A stretch of 64,000 nt of DNA, taken from the NCBI GenBank assembly GCA_964514285.1, contig CAZEQC010000009.1:11137-75136 (forward strand), read 5' to 3'. How positions within the stretch are numbered: position 1 is the first letter of the stretch; each line of letters opens with the position of its first letter. Below the pieces are notes generated by a model that had not been told where the DNA came from, did no database searches, and saw nothing but the letters and a program-made list of their open reading frames with translations. Below, piece by piece: positions 1 through 8,496 of the stretch. The position numbers were made by a program, and so were the translations under genes. The stretch comes from SKLM01 sp964514285. Lineage in GTDB: Bacteria; Chloroflexota; Anaerolineae; B4-G1.

Positions 1-1528
1 ACACTGTGAGACCCGCCTCCTCCAGCTGGCTGCAGAAAGCCTCAGCCTGTTGTTCTGTCTCCTCGTCGGTCCCCAATGTCAACAGATAGACGTCAAAGGG
101 AGCCAGAGATGGAGGCCAGATGATGCCGTAATCGTCGTGGTGTATCTCAATCACCGCTGCCAAGAGCCGCCCTACGCCGATGCCGTAGGATCCCATAACG
201 ATCGGGTGTTCCTCTCCATTAGGATCCAGATAGGTCGCTCCAACCGACTCGGCGTAGTGGGTGCCCAACTTGAAGCAGTGCCCGAGCTCAATGGAGGAAT
301 CCGCCACGAGGGTCCCTTCACATTCTGGACAGAGATGGCCAGCCTCGGCTTGAGCGATGTCCTCCATGAGAGTGACCGCAAAGTCGCGAGGATAGTTCAC
401 GCCAACGAGATGATACCCCTGCCGATTTGCGCCGGCGACGAAGTTGTTCCCCTGTTCAATGGACGGGTCGGCTATCACCAATACGCCGGTGTCATCGACG
501 GATTTCCGCACCTCCAGACCAACCGGAGAGCCGTATCCAGGCTCAGCTCCCACTCGGCGGACGTTCTCTTCGGAAGCGGGCTCCAGGATTGCACCGTTCA
601 GAAGGTTCCGCAGCTTGGTTTCATTGACGTCCAAGTCGCCACGAAGGATGACGAGCACCAGATCCCCGTCGTCCTTGGTATAGAAGACGACCTTGAGCGT
701 CTTTCTCGTCGGCACGCCGACGAAGTCGGCTACGTCGGCGATGGTCTTGCAGTCTGGCGTTGCCATAGTCACCGGGTCCTCTAGCGGTTCGCGCTCGACC
801 TCCGGCAATCGGAAATCGGCGCGCTCTGCATTGGCTGCGTAGTCGCACGATTCACAGTGAATGAACGTGTCTTCCCCATCCGGATGGGGAAGCATGAACT
901 CGTGTGAGTCGGCCCCTCCCATCATGCCTGTGTCCGCCTCGACCGAGATGGGATCGAGCCCACAGCGAGTGAAGATCCGGTCATAGGCCTCAATGATGCG
1001 AGGGTAGAACGTATTTAGTCCCTCGGCGTCGACATCAAGGCTGTAAGCGTCTTTCATACGGAACTCACGGACGCGTAGGAGCCCGCCCCGTGGTCGGGGC
1101 TCGTCCCGCACTTTTGTCTGAATGTGATAGACTACTTTTGGCAGGTCGCGGTAGGAGAGGATCTCCTGTCGTGCCAACTGGGCCACGACCTCCTCGTGGG
1201 TCATGGCTAGAGCGTACTCTCGATCGCCTCGATCCGTCACGCGCATAAGGGCCGGACCGACGCTGTCCCAGCGTCCCGTTGCCTTCCAGAGCTTGGCTGG
1301 GTGGACGACGGGCATCTTCATCTCCTGCGCGCCCACCGCTTCCATCTCCTCGTGCAGAATGGTCTCGATCTTGCGAGCGACGCGCCAACCCAGTGGCAGA
1401 TAGCTGTAGAGCCCGGCACCCACAAAGCGCACCAGACCGGCGCGGATGGCCAGTTTGTGGCTAGTCAGCTCAGCGCCTGTGGGCGCTTCCCGCAGCGTAC
1501 GTCCGAAGAGTTGTGACATTCTCAGCAT
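1..1528 (-). CDS. proS: Proline--tRNA ligase, bacterial type, C-terminus outside window
   Basis: Charges tRNA-Pro with proline in the cytosol. About 509 codons are visible and the gene runs off the left edge, so the anticodon-binding end is missing. The N-terminal half has the class II motif 2 region (TKVRDEPRPRGG). The middle carries the YbaK-like editing insertion of bacterial ProRS (the TPDCKTIADVADF stretch). Class II motif 3 follows as GSYGIGVGRLLAA. The start ATG at 1528 has AAGGAGG seven bases upstream, which decides it over the in-frame ATG at 1519. A promoter and a leader containing a terminator hairpin lie upstream, so expression is probably controlled by attenuation. The identity is clear from motifs and domain order. 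Confidence 0.95.
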   Translation of the reverse strand, partial: MLRMSQLFGRTLREAPTGAELTSHKLAIRAGLVRFVGAGLYSYLPLGWRVARKIETILHEEMEAVGAQEMKMPVVHPAKLWKATGRWDSVGPALMRVTDRGDREYALAMTHEEVVAQLARQEILSYRDLPKVVYHIQTKVRDEPRPRGGLLRVREFRMKDAYSLDVDAEGLNTFYPRIIEAYDRIFTRCGLDPISVEADTGMMGGADSHEFMLPHPDGEDTFIHCESCDYAANAERADFRLPEVEREPLEDPVTMATPDCKTIADVADFVGVPTRKTLKVVFYTKDDGDLVLVILRGDLDVNETKLRNLLNGAILEPASEENVRRVGAEPGYGSPVGLEVRKSVDDTGVLVIADPSIEQGNNFVAGANRQGYHLVGVNYPRDFAVTLMEDIAQAEAGHLCPECEGTLVADSSIELGHCFKLGTHYAESVGATYLDPNGEEHPIVMGSYGIGVGRLLAAVIEIHHDDYGIIWPPSLAPFDVYLLTLGTDEETEQQAEAFCSQLEEAGLTV

Positions 1529-1544
1529 TGACGGCCTCCTTCTC

Positions 1545-1584
1545 ATACAAAAACAAAGCCAGCCTCCGCGATCGGAAGGCTGGC
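1545..1584 (-). terminator. Terminator/attenuator hairpin in the proS leader
   Basis: Read on the minus strand, GCCAGCCT pairs perfectly with AGGCTGGC around a short CCG/CGG inner stem, followed by TTTGTTTTTGT. It sits between the proS promoter and the proS start, so it cannot end an upstream gene; attenuation is the simplest reading. An alternative pairing (GGCT with AGCC, GGGC with GCCC) upstream would occupy the 5' arm of the terminator. Confidence 0.7.
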
Positions 1585-1738
1585 AGTCGGGCGATTATCT
1601 ATAGCCCAGGCAGTGTTAGCCGAACCCTCCAGACAGGAGCGGGGCAGGGTACGGGCCCAGCACGGCTGGGCTTCGCGGGCTACTAGGGATGGAAATGGTC
1701 AAATTCAACATACTTTCGCTCACTCTCAGTCGGCTCGT

Positions 1739-1767
1739 ATGGTAGCATAGGAGAGCAGACCTGTCAA
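1739..1767 (-). promoter_or_regulatory. proS promoter
   Basis: On the minus strand, TTGACA (1767-1762) and TACCAT (1744-1739) are separated by 17 bases. Transcription would begin near 1732, giving a leader of about 205 nt before the proS ATG. Confidence 0.65.
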
Positions 1768-1834
1768 CTCCGATGACGTAGGCTAGGTTGATCGAATGTG
1801 AGTGTCTTACGCTCGCATCTCAGTGTGGATGCGG

Positions 1835-1840
1835 TATAAT
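1835..1840 (+). promoter_or_regulatory. -10 box of a probably leaderless gene
   Basis: A perfect TATAAT ends only eight bases before the ATG at 1849. No good -35 was found at the usual distance. If used, the transcript would begin at or within a base or two of the start codon. Confidence 0.45.
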
Positions 1841-1848
1841 GGGCCAGC

Positions 1849-2340
1849 ATGGACAACCCTTGGCTGCTCTTTGTGTTTCTGTCTCTCTTCCACGTTATCG
1901 GTGCCGCTGTCCTGGCCAACGCGCTAAGGAGGCTGTGGCGAGACCTGCGAGTGAGAGAGTTGATGGGCTGCCGGTCAGTCTTCCTGGTAGTTTGGGCGGC
2001 GATGTTTGGATGTCTTCCTCTGGCCTTTGGTATTGGCTTCGCAGGCCAAGAGGGCGGCACACCCCTTTTCCTGTTCGGCGAGGTTCTCGTGTGGTTGACC
2101 ACCTTCTTGATGGTCTTGTTGGCCGAAGAGGCTCTAAAGGACGTCTTCGAGCCTTTTCGTCATCAGGAGACATTGCTGATGCTTCTCGGTGGCGTCTTCG
2201 TCGTCACAGGGGTAAGTGTGGTGAGTGCTATGATTGTAGAGGAAGAGCTTGGTGGTATGCTGGCAGGAGGGATCTTCACTCTGTTGGGCGGCACCGTTTT
2301 CGGAGTTGGCCTGTGGAGGCTGCTTAAGTCGACGCGTTGA
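1849..2340 (+). CDS. Small multi-pass membrane protein, unknown function
   Basis: The 163-residue product has four hydrophobic stretches at about residues 3-25, 42-65, 72-95 and 108-155, with short charged loops (for example the RRLWRDLRVRE loop after the first helix). No family was recognised. There is no Shine-Dalgarno site; a TATAAT box eight bases before the ATG suggests a leaderless message. The stop overlaps a possible TTG start of the following sfsA gene (TTGA), so the two may be co-transcribed. The call as a real gene rests on frame, hydrophobic pattern and the promoter. Confidence 0.65.
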   Translation: MDNPWLLFVFLSLFHVIGAAVLANALRRLWRDLRVRELMGCRSVFLVVWAAMFGCLPLAFGIGFAGQEGGTPLFLFGEVLVWLTTFLMVLLAEEALKDVFEPFRHQETLLMLLGGVFVVTGVSVVSAMIVEEELGGMLAGGIFTLLGGTVFGVGLWRLLKSTR

Positions 2341-2381
2341 GCAAACTCGCCGGGCGCTGGCTCGGCAGATGGCTCCCATCT

Positions 2382-3071
2382 ATGCGACTTCCGTCACTGA
2401 TTGCCGGGCGTTTCATCGAGCGGGTCAACCGTTTTCGAGTGACCCTCTATGTGGATGACCTAGAGGTCGATGCCCATCTCCCGAACTCGGGTCGGCTGAC
2501 GGAGCTCCTGACGCCCGGGCGTCCATGTTGGCTCAAGCCTGCCAGCAGTCCTCGGCGAAAGACGGACTTCGACCTGAAGCTGGTCGAGTACGCCGATGTC
2601 CTGGTTTCGGTCGACGCTCGCCTTCCGAATCCGCTCTTCGCTGAGGCATTGGAGAAAGATCGACTGTCACCCTTCCAGGCCTGCCAGGCTTTCGAACGCG
2701 AGGTGCCCCTAGGCGACAGTCGGATTGACTTTCGCCTGAGGATGCCGCGAGGTATGCTGTGGGTGGAGACCAAGTCGGTCACCCTGGTCGAGGATGGCGT
2801 GGCTCTCTTTCCAGATGCACCAACAGCCCGCGGCAGCCGTCACGTGCAGGCTTTGACCGAAGCGGTCCAAGAAGGCAGCCGCTCGGCCGTCGTCTTCGTC
2901 GTTCAGCGCCCCGACGCCCGTTCGTTCGCCCCCTATGATGCGGCTGATCCGGACTTCGGTAGATCCCTCCGCGCCGCCGCCGATGCTGGCGTCGATCTAT
3001 ACGCCTGGACTTGCCGTGTGAGCAAAGCGTCAATCACCATGGCCAAGCGGATACCGGTCGACTTGGACTGA
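2382..3071 (+). CDS. sfsA: SfsA family protein (sugar fermentation stimulation)
   Basis: SfsA proteins are cytosolic, nuclease-fold proteins with DNA-binding activity reported in E. coli; their exact role is unsettled. Family landmarks are all present: FIERVNRFRV near the N-terminus, HLPNSGRLTELL, DSRIDF, WVETKSVTL and the FPDAPTARGSRHVQALTEA block. Starting at the ATG at 2382 gives 229 residues, close to the usual length. An upstream in-frame TTG at 2337 overlaps the preceding stop and would add 15 residues. The 3' end overlaps the convergent DUF1028 gene by 42 bp. Confidence 0.9.
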   Translation: MRLPSLIAGRFIERVNRFRVTLYVDDLEVDAHLPNSGRLTELLTPGRPCWLKPASSPRRKTDFDLKLVEYADVLVSVDARLPNPLFAEALEKDRLSPFQACQAFEREVPLGDSRIDFRLRMPRGMLWVETKSVTLVEDGVALFPDAPTARGSRHVQALTEAVQEGSRSAVVFVVQRPDARSFAPYDAADPDFGRSLRAAADAGVDLYAWTCRVSKASITMAKRIPVDLD

Positions 3072-4028
3072 GGGTCCCTCGGCGTCGCGTCCTACGTTGA
3101 CGATTTGCTCCATCATATCCGGATCGTCGCGTAGCAGCCCTGACTCTGGTAGACGCTGAACCAGTGTGCGCCAGTCTGGGTTCTCGCGGAAGACGTGACG
3201 AAAGATTGGGAGGGCCTCTTCGACGCGTCCGAGATCGGCCAGCGTAACAGCTTGCCAGAAGGGGAGCTCGTTGATCTGAGGAGCTATGGTGGCTGCGGTC
3301 TGATAGGCCTCCAGTGCTTGTTCGACCTGTCCGGCGCCCAGGAGGTCGTCGCCGCGGTTCATATGCTCATAGGCCCGTTGGAGGGTGAGGAGCCGTCTCA
3401 GCTCTTGAATGGGCTCTGGATGATCCTCAACGCGTAGCTCCGTCACCGTATCGGCCCAGGGCGCCCCGCTTGTCTCTGCTTTCACGACCAGGAGCGCTGC
3501 GCTCTGCCGACCTCGGACGTCGCCACCGGCAGCTTGTCCCGCCTCCAGGGCCGTCACCATACGTTCTGGCAGCTTGTCAGTCGAGCTGCGGTAGGCATCG
3601 GCCATAGCTGGCCAGACATCGGTGTTGGCCATCATATTGGCCTGGGTGGAGAAGCTATCCCCGACGGCGTGGCCGGCATCGGCGATGCAGCGTTCTCCGG
3701 TGTGCACTGCAACGTGGCCTTCAGCGTCTATCATCGCCACCTGACGCAGGGCTCGCCCCTCGTCGGCGGTGAGCAGTGCTTCAAGAGCCTGAGATGGAGA
3801 TTTCTTGCCTCGCATCAGATCCAGGCCCAGCGGCCCGTAGCTGACTTCGACCATCGCTTGCGTGGCCACAGCGCCGACGCCCGCCTCGGCCCACGTCACC
3901 ACCGACCCGACGGAGAACCAGTGGGACTGGACGGCCACCCCTATGTGCCCACTCTGAGCGTCGCAGGCGACGATGGAGAACGTGTGAGCGAGCTGAGAGG
4001 GCCCTGGGGACATCTTCTCGGGTGTCAT
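3030..4028 (-). CDS. DUF1028 family protein with C-terminal TPR-like region
   Basis: Residues about 15-220 are a DUF1028 domain (Ntn-hydrolase-like fold): TFSIVACDAQSGHIGVAVQS, GVGAVATQA, YGPLGLDLM, and RQVAMID followed by a TG motif. Residues about 225-310 form helix pairs of the tetratricopeptide kind (AYEHMNRGDDLLGAGQVEQALEAYQ, then ADLGRVEEALPIF). AGGAGG lies just before the ATG at 4028; an in-frame ATG follows five codons later. The substrate is unknown. The last 42 bp overlap the 3' end of sfsA on the other strand. Confidence 0.85.
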   Translation of the reverse strand: MTPEKMSPGPSQLAHTFSIVACDAQSGHIGVAVQSHWFSVGSVVTWAEAGVGAVATQAMVEVSYGPLGLDLMRGKKSPSQALEALLTADEGRALRQVAMIDAEGHVAVHTGERCIADAGHAVGDSFSTQANMMANTDVWPAMADAYRSSTDKLPERMVTALEAGQAAGGDVRGRQSAALLVVKAETSGAPWADTVTELRVEDHPEPIQELRRLLTLQRAYEHMNRGDDLLGAGQVEQALEAYQTAATIAPQINELPFWQAVTLADLGRVEEALPIFRHVFRENPDWRTLVQRLPESGLLRDDPDMMEQIVNVGRDAEGPSVQVDRYPLGHGD

Positions 4029-4122
4029 CTTACCTCCTCTTGGTGCCTTGCGTTCTTTGCGCGACAGTGAGTATAATCCATCTTCACCGACTGGTCAAAG
4101 ACCGTTCTCGACGTTCGTTAAC

Positions 4123-4150
4123 TTGCAACTTTCACCTCTCCGGGTACAAT
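4123..4150 (+). promoter_or_regulatory. Promoter of the rhomboid-VanW unit
   Basis: TTGCAA (4123-4128) and TACAAT (4145-4150) lie 16 bases apart, upstream of the GTG start at 4214. Confidence 0.55.
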
Positions 4151-4213
4151 CATCCTGCTACCTTGCTGATCGTCGGGAAGGTAAAAGTCGACTATAGCGC
4201 AGGAGGCGTAGAC

Positions 4214-4927
4214 GTGATTCCATTGCGGGATAGTATTCCCTCTCGCCGATATCCCATTGTGAACACGGGCCTGATTGCCCTCAACGTCCTCGTTTTCTTG
4301 TTTGAATTCATCGTCTTGAGCTCAGATCCTTTGCAACAACTCATCTTCACCTGGGGCCTGGTGCCATCGGAGTTCTGGCAGGGTGGGGATCTGCGTCTAT
4401 GGATCACGCTGTTCACCTCGATGTTCCTGCACGGTGGCTGGTGGCATCTCATCTCCAACATGCTGGCGCTGTACATCTTTGGCGACAACGTTGAGGACCG
4501 TATCGGACACGTGGGTTACTTGTTTTTCTATCTGGTCAGCGGCTTGGTGGCCAGCGGTGCTCACCTGGTTGCCTATTCGGAATCGACAATTCCCACCGTC
4601 GGTGCCAGCGGGGCGATCGCGGGGGTGCTGGGAGCGTATCTCGTCTTGTTTCCGCAGGCCCGGGTGCTGACGCTGGTGCCCATCTTCTACTTCCTGCGAC
4701 TGATAGAGATTCCTGCCCTAATCTATCTGGGTTTCTGGTTTATCTCTCAGCTCTTCAATGGAATATTCGCCCTCACGGCAGCCGATGTCTTCCAGAGCGG
4801 GGGCGTGGCGTGGTGGGCTCACATCGGCGGCTTCGTCTTCGGGTTGCTTGTCATCCGGCTTATCGCGTCGCGGCCGAAGACTGAGGTGGTGGGACGCTAT
4901 CACCCGTGGCAGGATGACCGATGGTAG
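4214..4927 (+). CDS. Rhomboid family intramembrane serine protease
   Basis: Cleaves transmembrane substrates inside the membrane. The 237-residue protein has six to seven hydrophobic helices. The catalytic pair is visible: Ser132 in GASGAIAG and His203 in WAHIGGFVFG. The conserved HGGWWHLISNM loop (residues 73-83) belongs to the oxyanion side. The GTG start at 4214 has AGGAGG seven bases upstream; the longer in-frame ORF beginning at 4022 lacks a ribosome site and would read through the promoter. A VanW gene starts two bases after the stop, so they form one unit. The substrate is unknown. Confidence 0.92.
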   Translation: MIPLRDSIPSRRYPIVNTGLIALNVLVFLFEFIVLSSDPLQQLIFTWGLVPSEFWQGGDLRLWITLFTSMFLHGGWWHLISNMLALYIFGDNVEDRIGHVGYLFFYLVSGLVASGAHLVAYSESTIPTVGASGAIAGVLGAYLVLFPQARVLTLVPIFYFLRLIEIPALIYLGFWFISQLFNGIFALTAADVFQSGGVAWWAHIGGFVFGLLVIRLIASRPKTEVVGRYHPWQDDRW

Positions 4928-4928
4928 G

Positions 4929-6713
4929 ATGAAGGCTCGCGTTCTTTTTCTGATTCTCCTCGTCCTATCCATCCTGCTGGTGGGCTCGGTATTGGGCTTT
5001 GAAGCCCGATACGCCCACCGAATCTATCCGGGCGTATCGATTTGGGGCACTGACGTCGGCGGGATGCGTCCGGAGAGGGCGGCGGCCAAGCTGGAGGCAC
5101 CCCTTGCACTTCGAGAACCGTTGATAAGGTTGCAGGGACCTGAACGTGCGTGGGACGTCAGCCCTTACGACCTTGGGCTCCGCGTCGAGCCGACGTCGAC
5201 CCTGACACGAGCCTACCGTGTGGGACGAGAAACATCTGCCCCGAGGGACTTGCTATCTCACGTGGAGTTGTTGGCTTTTGGTTCAGACCTGCCGCCTATT
5301 ATCACCTATGACGAGCCCGAGGCACGTCTCTATCTGGAGGGTTTGGCGGAGACCTTGCATATCGTGCCGACTGACGCTGTGCTCACCTTCCAGGGGGCCA
5401 AGCCGGTGGCCAAACCAGCACAGGTGGGGCGCCGCTTGGATGTGAGCGCGACTCTTGCTGCACTCTCGCCAGCGTTGATGCGAATGGTGCCGGCAGAGAT
5501 ACCCCTGGTGATGGAGGAGCTCTCTCCCTCCATAAGCGATGCCGGGCCCGCGCTTGCTGAGGCGGAGCGTCTACTGGATGGCTCTCTGACCCTGACCGTG
5601 GCTGACCCTCGCGAGGGGGACCCAGGACCGTGGGTGATCTCCCCTGAGCGTTTGGTCGAGATGGTGGACGTGCGGCCGGAGGAGGGAGTGCTCAAGGCGA
5701 GCATAAACCGGGATCGCCTCCGACTGTACCTCGAGAAGCTAGGGCCGTCTCTGGCGATCGATCCTGTGGACGCTCGGTTTCATTTCAACGAGACGACGGG
5801 GCAGTTGGAGCCGATCACGGAGAGCAAGGAAGGACGCACGCTTAATGTGGAGGCGAGCGTTGATCGGATCCTAGACGCATTGCGACATGGCGATAGGTAC
5901 GTAGCGTTGGTAGTGAGGGGGATTACACCGCGCTATCCAGATACCGCGAGCGCTGAGGCATTGGGCATCGTGGAACGCGTAGCGACGGGGGAGTCGTACT
6001 TCATTGGGTCTCCATCTGGACGCGATCATAACATTCGTCTGGCAGCTACTAAGTTCGACGGGATCGTCGTCCCGCCGGGCGAGACGTTCTCCTTTAACCA
6101 CTATCTGGGCGCGGTGACTGCTGAGGCTGGCTACGATGAGTCGTACATCACGGCCGGCGAGCAGTTGGAGATGGGTGTGGGAGGCGGCATCTGCCAGGTG
6201 AGCACCACAGCCTTCCGTGCTGCGTTCTGGGGCGGCTATCCGATCACTGAGCGCTGGTATCATGGTCAGCGGGTAGGCTACTACGAGCTGCGTGGAGGAG
6301 GCGTGGGTATGGATGCCACGGTCTACTCTCCGCACGTGGACTTGAAGTTCGTCAATGATCGTTCGACTCCGTTGCTGATTGAAACTGAGGTCGGAGAGGC
6401 GACACACCGTCTCGTCTTCCGCTTCTATTCCACTGATGACGGCCGAAGGGTGGAGAAAGAGGGGCCGATCATCACCGATGAGGCCAAGCCTGGACCTCCA
6501 ATCTATGAGCTAGACGAGGAACTGGCGCCGGGAACGGTCATCAAGTGGCAGTCAGCAGTGGACGGCCTGACGGCCACGATCGAGCGCTGGGTCTATGACG
6601 ACTCTGATGATGTGCTCCATCACGACACTTTTGTCAGCGAGTATGAGCCGCGACGCGCCGCCTACCACTACGGCCCCGGCTACGAGCCGCCGGAGGCTGA
6701 ATCGGAGCCATAG
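4929..6713 (+). CDS. VanW family protein with peptidoglycan-binding-like repeats
   Basis: A membrane-anchored extracytoplasmic protein of 594 residues. It opens with a short positively charged N-terminus and one hydrophobic helix (MKARVLFLILLVLSILLVG). Residues about 30-330 contain two copies of a domain like the YkuD-associated PGBD4 module. Residues about 380-500 form the VanW domain, with the GETFSFN, GGGICQVSTT and ERWYHG landmarks. A beta-rich segment follows. The ATG at 4929 is chosen because it directly follows the rhomboid stop and gives a good signal anchor; an ATG at 4914 is possible. VanW proteins occur in vancomycin-resistance clusters, but the biochemical role is unknown. It may be a rhomboid substrate, by position only. 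Confidence 0.88.
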   Translation: MKARVLFLILLVLSILLVGSVLGFEARYAHRIYPGVSIWGTDVGGMRPERAAAKLEAPLALREPLIRLQGPERAWDVSPYDLGLRVEPTSTLTRAYRVGRETSAPRDLLSHVELLAFGSDLPPIITYDEPEARLYLEGLAETLHIVPTDAVLTFQGAKPVAKPAQVGRRLDVSATLAALSPALMRMVPAEIPLVMEELSPSISDAGPALAEAERLLDGSLTLTVADPREGDPGPWVISPERLVEMVDVRPEEGVLKASINRDRLRLYLEKLGPSLAIDPVDARFHFNETTGQLEPITESKEGRTLNVEASVDRILDALRHGDRYVALVVRGITPRYPDTASAEALGIVERVATGESYFIGSPSGRDHNIRLAATKFDGIVVPPGETFSFNHYLGAVTAEAGYDESYITAGEQLEMGVGGGICQVSTTAFRAAFWGGYPITERWYHGQRVGYYELRGGGVGMDATVYSPHVDLKFVNDRSTPLLIETEVGEATHRLVFRFYSTDDGRRVEKEGPIITDEAKPGPPIYELDEELAPGTVIKWQSAVDGLTATIERWVYDDSDDVLHHDTFVSEYEPRRAAYHYGPGYEPPEAESEP

Positions 6714-6787
6714 GTCACCGGACGTCTGTTCCACTACCGACCAATGCTCACGCAAGGTAGCCGGAGGCGTGACGCGAGCGCCAAGCG

Positions 6788-8344
6788 CTAGCGTCCGTGC
6801 AGGACGACCGCCAAACCGGTCATCAGGGCCAGGACCGCCACGATCGCCAACCCATAGCGCATCACAGCCTGCAGCGCTGGACCTTCGTCTGCATCTACCG
6901 TGCTGCAGCCTACGATGACTTTGGCCGGGGCAAACGCGGACCCGATGGCTGCGCCCGCTGTTTGGCCGGCCAGAATAATCATAGGGCTGACACCTATTAA
7001 GGCTGCCACGCTCTGTTGGAGATCCCCAAAGATGACGTTGGAGTTCGTGTTTGAGCCGGTCATAAAAGCTCCCAAAGCTCCGATGAAAGGGGCAGCCAGT
7101 GGAAAAGCCGAGCCGGCCAGTCTTGCGATCCCATCAGCCAAGTGGTGCGTCATGCCAGCGTGCTCCATCGTCACAGCCATGCCGACCATAGCAGCTGTTC
7201 CCAGGCTGGAACCGATGGCGCGGGTCACAACGCCACGTCCAATGCGCCTGACCGCCCCAGGTTGGTAGTAACCACGCCAACGGAAGAGCACGAAGGTGGC
7301 AATGGAGGCGTAAACCAGTAGTGCTCCAGGATGACCGAAAACGTTGATGGTGCGCCCCTCCTCCGCCGGTACAACCCAGCCACGAGCAGTGGTCAGTCTG
7401 GGGAAGTGCACTCGAAGCACCACCTGACTCACAAAATCGCGCACCGGTGGCACGAGCTGCGCTAAGAGCACGATTGCTATCAGGAGCCCGTAGGGGGCCA
7501 TCGCCCAGCCAAGCGACAAATCCGATCGGCTATCTGATCTAGCGCTGGCGTTGCCTTCTCCTGGCCGATTGGCACGCCATCGCACCCACGCTACGCCAAT
7601 CACCAGACCGACGAGACCTGCCGACATGGCTCCAATTGACCAGAGCCCGCTGGTGACGACGAGATACTGGGTCATTGCCATAGGTAAGCCAATCACGAAC
7701 AGCGTGCCCAAGCCAGACCGGAGCGCGGGCCTCCCGCCCGCTGCCCAGAGTGTGCCAGCTCCGCAACCCAGACATGCCACGCCAAGCATCGCCGCGCTCC
7801 AGGGAGCCAACGCTGCTCCACTACGGCCTGTTGCGGCCATAAGGGCGAAGAACGATGACCCAAGGGACCCGAATGTGACGGCCCAGGGATGGCCCACTGA
7901 GGGGATCACGATGGCAGCCAGAGGGGGGAATCCCAGGCCGACCAGGAGCGGCGCGGTGACGGCCACGGGCACTCCAAACCCCCCTACGCCCTGGAGAAAG
8001 GTGCTGAAGACCCAGCCAAGAAGGAGAGCTTGCATACCTCTGTCTGGCGTCAGTTGTGGAAGGCCCTGACCAATGGCCTCTACGGCGCCTGCCTCCTCGG
8101 TTGTGCGATAGAAGAGAAGCGCCCCCCAGATGATGTAGAGCACGAAGAGCGTTAGAAGGAGCCCTTTCAATTGAGCGTAGCCCAGTAAGCGGGCCCCGGC
8201 GCCAAAGCGAGCCACGGCGATGATGAGGGCGACGGACCATCCAACCGCTCCTGCCTGTGCACCTCCCCATCGAAGGCGGAGCATCAGGAATAGGACAGTC
8301 AATAAAGGTAGAAAAGCGAGAAACCAGTCGAAGGCGTAGATCAT
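6788..8344 (-). CDS. L-lactate permease (LldP/GlcA family)
   Basis: A proton-coupled carboxylate transporter with about 12-14 hydrophobic helices across 518 residues. Family signatures are present: GWVFSTFLQGVGGFGVPVAV, PSVGHPWAVTFGSLGSSF, FMTGSNTNSNVIFGDLQ and APAKVIVGCSTV. The ATG at 8344 is preceded by AGGAG at six bases. The flanking genes, VanW (convergent) and a GT39-like enzyme, do not suggest a pathway. Lactate or glycolate is the likely substrate by family. A LarA-like racemase gene lies about 9 kb away, but no physical link is seen. Confidence 0.92.
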   Translation of the reverse strand: MIYAFDWFLAFLPLLTVLFLMLRLRWGGAQAGAVGWSVALIIAVARFGAGARLLGYAQLKGLLLTLFVLYIIWGALLFYRTTEEAGAVEAIGQGLPQLTPDRGMQALLLGWVFSTFLQGVGGFGVPVAVTAPLLVGLGFPPLAAIVIPSVGHPWAVTFGSLGSSFFALMAATGRSGAALAPWSAAMLGVACLGCGAGTLWAAGGRPALRSGLGTLFVIGLPMAMTQYLVVTSGLWSIGAMSAGLVGLVIGVAWVRWRANRPGEGNASARSDSRSDLSLGWAMAPYGLLIAIVLLAQLVPPVRDFVSQVVLRVHFPRLTTARGWVVPAEEGRTINVFGHPGALLVYASIATFVLFRWRGYYQPGAVRRIGRGVVTRAIGSSLGTAAMVGMAVTMEHAGMTHHLADGIARLAGSAFPLAAPFIGALGAFMTGSNTNSNVIFGDLQQSVAALIGVSPMIILAGQTAGAAIGSAFAPAKVIVGCSTVDADEGPALQAVMRYGLAIVAVLALMTGLAVVLHGR

Positions 8345-8496
8345 AACGTGCTCCTGTGTATCTGTAAGGGTTTCCGAACGGGGAATGTGTGGACCGGCGA
8401 GAGCCTCCGCTCCAGATGACCGGGTTCGCCGAAAGAAGACGCACCGGTTATGGTATCAGCGAGCGGCGGGTATCGAGTCGATGTCTGGGTCAAGGA

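Noticed and set aside
1545..1732. T-box riboswitch before proS
   Set aside because: The terminator and leader length fit, but the T-box consensus and a clear specifier loop could not be read, so only a generic attenuator is called.
4758..4928. Long N-terminal extension of the VanW protein
   Set aside because: It lies inside the rhomboid gene and gives a non-membrane, Arg/Ser-rich sequence before a normal signal anchor at 4929.
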